From Cetobacterium somerae (GTDB lineage Bacteria > Fusobacteriota > Fusobacteriia > Fusobacteriales > Fusobacteriaceae), in NCBI RefSeq assembly GCF_022430525.1, contig NZ_CP092519.1:1118454-1182453 (forward strand): 64,000 nt of DNA. Reading direction: 5' to 3'. A program made the translations under genes and the position numbers. This document shows, piece by piece, positions 62,301 to 64,000 of this stretch (position 1 is its first letter; each line of letters opens with the position of its first letter). The notes under the pieces were generated by a model that was not told where the DNA came from, made no database searches, and saw only the letters and a program-made list of their open reading frames with translations.

Positions 62301-62873
62301 TATTTTCTCAAGTTCATTTTGAACTTTTTCTAATCTTTTTTCAGACTCCATTTTTTTCTGCTGAAACTTCTTTACTCCTGCTGCTTCTTCTATTATACTT
62401 TTAATCTCTTTATTTGAAGATGAAATTATTCTTTCTACTTTTCCTTGTCCTATTACAGAATAAGCACTTTTTCCAACTCCAGTATCTAGAAATAGTTCTC
62501 CGATATCTTTTAATCTAACTTTTTTGTCATTGATTAAATAATCATTATCTCCATTTTGAGACATTTTTCTTGTAATTTTTATACTATCCGCTTCAATTGG
62601 AAAAAAATTATCTCTATTATCTATAAAAAGAGAAACTTCTGCATAATTTGCAGGTTTTTTTCCCTCTCCACCAGAAAATATAATATCTTTACTCTCTTTA
62701 GCTCTTATATTTTTATAAGATTGTTCACCTAAAACCCATAATATTCCATCTAATATATTTGACTTTCCACTTCCATTTGGTCCAACAATAGAGGTTATCC
62801 CTCCATCAAAATCTATTCTTATTCTTTCACCGAAAGACTTAAATCCATAAATTTCTACACCTTTTAAGTACAT
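59358..62873 (-). CDS. smc: Chromosome segregation ATPase SMC
   Basis: A 1171-residue SMC. Walker A IVGPNGSGKSNILDGILWV at the N terminus, then a long coiled coil, the hinge (residues about 505-665: LNAKISGVEGAVISLI to VTLSGELLSSRGRITGG), the return coil and the C-terminal signature LLSGGEKSMVAIAF with Walker B FTFLDEIEAALDEKN. It compacts and disentangles chromosomes with ScpAB, which are not in the window. It is full length. Confidence 0.98.
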   Translation of the reverse strand: MYLKGVEIYGFKSFGERIRIDFDGGITSIVGPNGSGKSNILDGILWVLGEQSYKNIRAKESKDIIFSGGEGKKPANYAEVSLFIDNRDNFFPIEADSIKITRKMSQNGDNDYLINDKKVRLKDIGELFLDTGVGKSAYSVIGQGKVERIISSSNKEIKSIIEEAAGVKKFQQKKMESEKRLEKVQNELEKIELVLNEIGENRTRVEKQSKKAIEYLSLKDEKNILQKGVLTFDLNSKDEILKSGEKEQERLTTITSTLEDELKKLEIELNLIENRRKELYSKIENFSESNTSLKSEIEALEKEEIRVRERITSYTRELKQKEEEIIFVERTIESKDQILVKLKEEKERVKERVLDIETKNKEFEKSIEEKETNKRDKEISIELKKRKIMDLEVEKLKLLNEIESSTRRMKGSEFKISSLKEEKEGFDKKIEENSKELEKALKNKELKQKELKETEERQIKLEQEISDLSRDMNKAAELVRNAEFEEKRASAKLQALYRVQESNEGFYKGVKEVLNAKISGVEGAVISLITVPENYQKAIEAAIPGNLQDIVVTTSEVAKKGIEVLKEKKAGRASFLALDTIKVGSIKDVPKKEGVIGRASDLVTVDKKYSKVLDMLLGNILVVTEADVALKILKENSYSGNIVTLSGELLSSRGRITGGENSNSIVAQIFERKKEIKTLEDSTREMSSKLKDWNEKIQVMSKKLEKYEDEIGGIDALEDSLRKQSKIAEELYLDLKSRSEKLEKEKRVVDIEIQEEENYSKEYAKRVENSQSEKEITEKIVSDLKNELDNENSTIQILNTEINDLRNKFSDIRILYLNSKDRFIQIEKEEEKEKNDQREQQEKKDKISNILIEIKKELEKLEEKAHTIAEDIKNKNIKFENENQELKDMKKEDHILEEKSKDMIKNSREIETTLFKEKEILNRELERKERISREIEEILIQLEELVEVEEYSLKEEDIKTSRTKVRELELKLRGFESVNLLSIEEFKELDNKYKFIDLQREDLVKGEKSLSLLIKEIDQTIEEKFYEAYEEINKNFNEMCIETLDNSEGKLSLHNGEDFQNCGVEISVKYKNKKRQALSLLSGGEKSMVAIAFIMAIFMYKPSPFTFLDEIEAALDEKNTRKLIGKLKEFTDRSQFILITHNKETMKASDSLYGVTMNKKIGISKLVQVKI

Positions 62874-62899
62874 CTTATCTCCCTAATAACTTTTGTCTT

Positions 62900-62925
62900 A
62901 AAAAAAGCTAACCCATTAGGTTAGC
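62900..62925 (-). terminator. Terminator after rdgB
   Basis: GCTAACC / GGTTAGC stem with T7 on the minus strand, starting at the last bases of rdgB. Confidence 0.85.
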
Positions 62926-63511
62926 CTATATTTAATATTTTATCAATTCCATTTTTTAAAGCTTCTAAAGCTTTTGCTCTATGGCTAATTTGATTTTTTA
63001 TTTCAGGCATCTCAGCAAATGTTTTATCATACTCTGGTAAATAGAAATGAGGATCATATCCAAAGCCATCTTTTCCTCTAGCCTCATCTATAATTACTCC
63101 CTCTATTTCACCTCTAAAAGAGTGATACTCTCCATTTGGTTTTCCTAAAGTTATCACAGTCACGAATTTTGCTTTTCTATTCTCTATCCCTTGTAAGTTC
63201 TCTATTAGTTTTTTATTATTTGCTGAATCATTTCCATCTTCTCCAGCGTATCTAGCAGAGTAAACTCCAGGCTCACCATTTAAAGCTTCAACACAAAGAC
63301 CTGAATCATCTGAAATTGTGATCATGTTTGTAAATTTTGCTATTTCTAATGCCTTCTTTTTAGAATTTTCTTCAAAAGTATCTCCATCTTCTATAACCTC
63401 AGGAATTTCTATTCCATCTTTTATAGAAAGTATTTCAAAATCTAATCCAGATAAAATTTTTGACATCTCATCTATTTTTTTCTTATTTCCTGTGGCTAAA
63501 AATATTTTCAT
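62921..63511 (-). CDS. rdgB: dITP/XTP pyrophosphatase (RdgB/HAM1)
   Basis: A 196-residue nucleotide sanitation enzyme removing dITP and XTP. It begins [20 protein letters not shown] and has ITISDDSGLCVEALNGEPGV, YSARYAGEDG, GYDPHFYLPEYDKTFAEM and SHRAKALEAL. Its ATG overlaps the stop of rph by one base, so both are translated together. Confidence 0.97.
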   Translation of the reverse strand: MKIFLATGNKKKIDEMSKILSGLDFEILSIKDGIEIPEVIEDGDTFEENSKKKALEIAKFTNMITISDDSGLCVEALNGEPGVYSARYAGEDGNDSANNKKLIENLQGIENRKAKFVTVITLGKPNGEYHSFRGEIEGVIIDEARGKDGFGYDPHFYLPEYDKTFAEMPEIKNQISHRAKALEALKNGIDKILNIG

Positions 63512-64000
63512 TACTTAGAAAACTCCTCCTCTATCTCTTTTCTTTGGATATCTATTAACTCATAAATCCCTTTTTCAGCTAAATCTAATAACTCGTTTAA
63601 CTCTTTTCTTGAGAAAGTTGCTTCTTCTCCAGTTCCCTGAATCTCTACAAACTCTCCTTTATCATTCATAATTACATTCATATCTACTTCTGCCTCTGAA
63701 TCTTCAGTATACATTAAATCAAGTACTGGAGTTCCTTTTACAGTTCCAACAGATATTGCTGCAATGTTAGCTATAATCGGATTTTCTGCTAATAGACCTT
63801 TCTCCATAAGTCTTCTCATAGCCATTTCTAACGCTATAAATCCACCTGTAATTGATGTAGTTCTTGTTCCACCATCTGCTTGGATTACATCACAATCGAT
63901 AGTTATTGTTCTTTCTCCTAATTTCTCAAGATCAATACAAGCTCTTAAAGCTCTTCCTATAAGTCTTTGAATCTCCATTGTTCTTCCACCAAGTTTTCCT
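63511..64000 (-). CDS. rph: Ribonuclease PH, C-terminal part (runs off window)
   Basis: The frame is open to the window edge: [60 protein letters not shown] and [19 protein letters not shown]. These are the phosphate-binding R-T and ADGGTRTA-like motifs of RNase PH, which trims tRNA 3' ends. About two thirds is visible; the N-terminal part lies beyond 64000. rph-rdgB is a common order. Confidence 0.96.
   Translation of the reverse strand, partial: GKLGGRTMEIQRLIGRALRACIDLEKLGERTITIDCDVIQADGGTRTTSITGGFIALEMAMRRLMEKGLLAENPIIANIAAISVGTVKGTPVLDLMYTEDSEAEVDMNVIMNDKGEFVEIQGTGEEATFSRKELNELLDLAEKGIYELIDIQRKEIEEEFSK

Noticed and set aside
61630-62322. Plus-strand frames of about 100 residues inside smc
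   Set aside because: Ser/Phe-rich shadows of the coiled-coil coding sequence; no RBS and opposite a clear essential gene.
1-64000. CRISPR array, tRNA, rRNA, insertion sequence or prophage
   Set aside because: Reading both strands I found no regular repeat-spacer series, no cloverleaf, no 16S/23S core and no transposase or integrase. Only rnpB is a clear stable RNA.

Overview
The window is strongly AT-rich, has short intergenic gaps, and reads as chromosome of an anaerobic, outer-membrane-bearing bacterium of the Fusobacteria (a Cetobacterium, Fusobacterium or Ilyobacter relative is my best guess). The reasons are: lpxK (lipid A synthesis) beside clearly low-GC housekeeping genes; a bL27 with the cleavable N-terminal extension and the Prp protease between bL21 and bL27; a strict-anaerobe-type hybrid cluster protein beside rubredoxin; and many periplasmic proteins. 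The genus is an inference.

Layout. 1-5080 (minus strand): a type I restriction-modification operon in the order half-length S subunit, hsdM, a wrecked RhuM/Fic gene, full hsdS, an unrecognised helical/winged-helix ORF, and the first codons of hsdR at the edge. A consensus promoter flanked by two identical 24-bp direct repeats drives it. 5.2-13.5 kb: a methyltransferase, an orphan protein, a broken PAS-GGDEF gene, a queuosine-salvage-like pair (nucleoside hydrolase plus YhhQ transporter) preceded by what looks like a preQ1-I riboswitch with its terminator, a secreted CuA-type copper protein, a GNAT enzyme, a large receptor-GGDEF-EAL protein, and a thioredoxin-like gene interrupted by UGA after its cysteine.

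13.6-21.5 kb (plus strand): a complete 2-aminoethylphosphonate operon, with ABC importer, phosphonatase PhnX, PbfA-like lyase, transaminase PhnW and a DeoR-type regulator. 21.5-36.7 kb: a mixed set with glutaredoxin-like and ankyrin proteins, a CLC channel and MscS, rubredoxin-Hcp, DUF305, ZIP transporter, two related secreted DW-KVE proteins, M20 peptidase, patatin, an ABC exporter with a family 5 binding protein, and small hypotheticals.

36.8-64 kb is mostly conserved core: lepA, an MprF-like synthase domain, rplU-prp-rpmA with a structured leader, a YwqK-like lipoprotein, rnpB (its 5' helix overlaps the end of a coding gene), a TPM-like protein, Nif3, a degenerate sigma factor beside rpoD, dnaG, a SurA/PpiD-type foldase, an NtrC-like regulator with altered GAFTGA motif, TetR, rseP-tmk-dxr-cdsA-uppS, nadD-ptsN-like-unknown-lpxK-smc and rdgB-rph.

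The most interesting items are the riboswitch-controlled queuosine salvage pair, the type I RM locus with its unknown ORF and two S proteins, the degenerate sigma-like protein, and the free-standing CuA protein. All assignments are by reading motifs; no database search was run.
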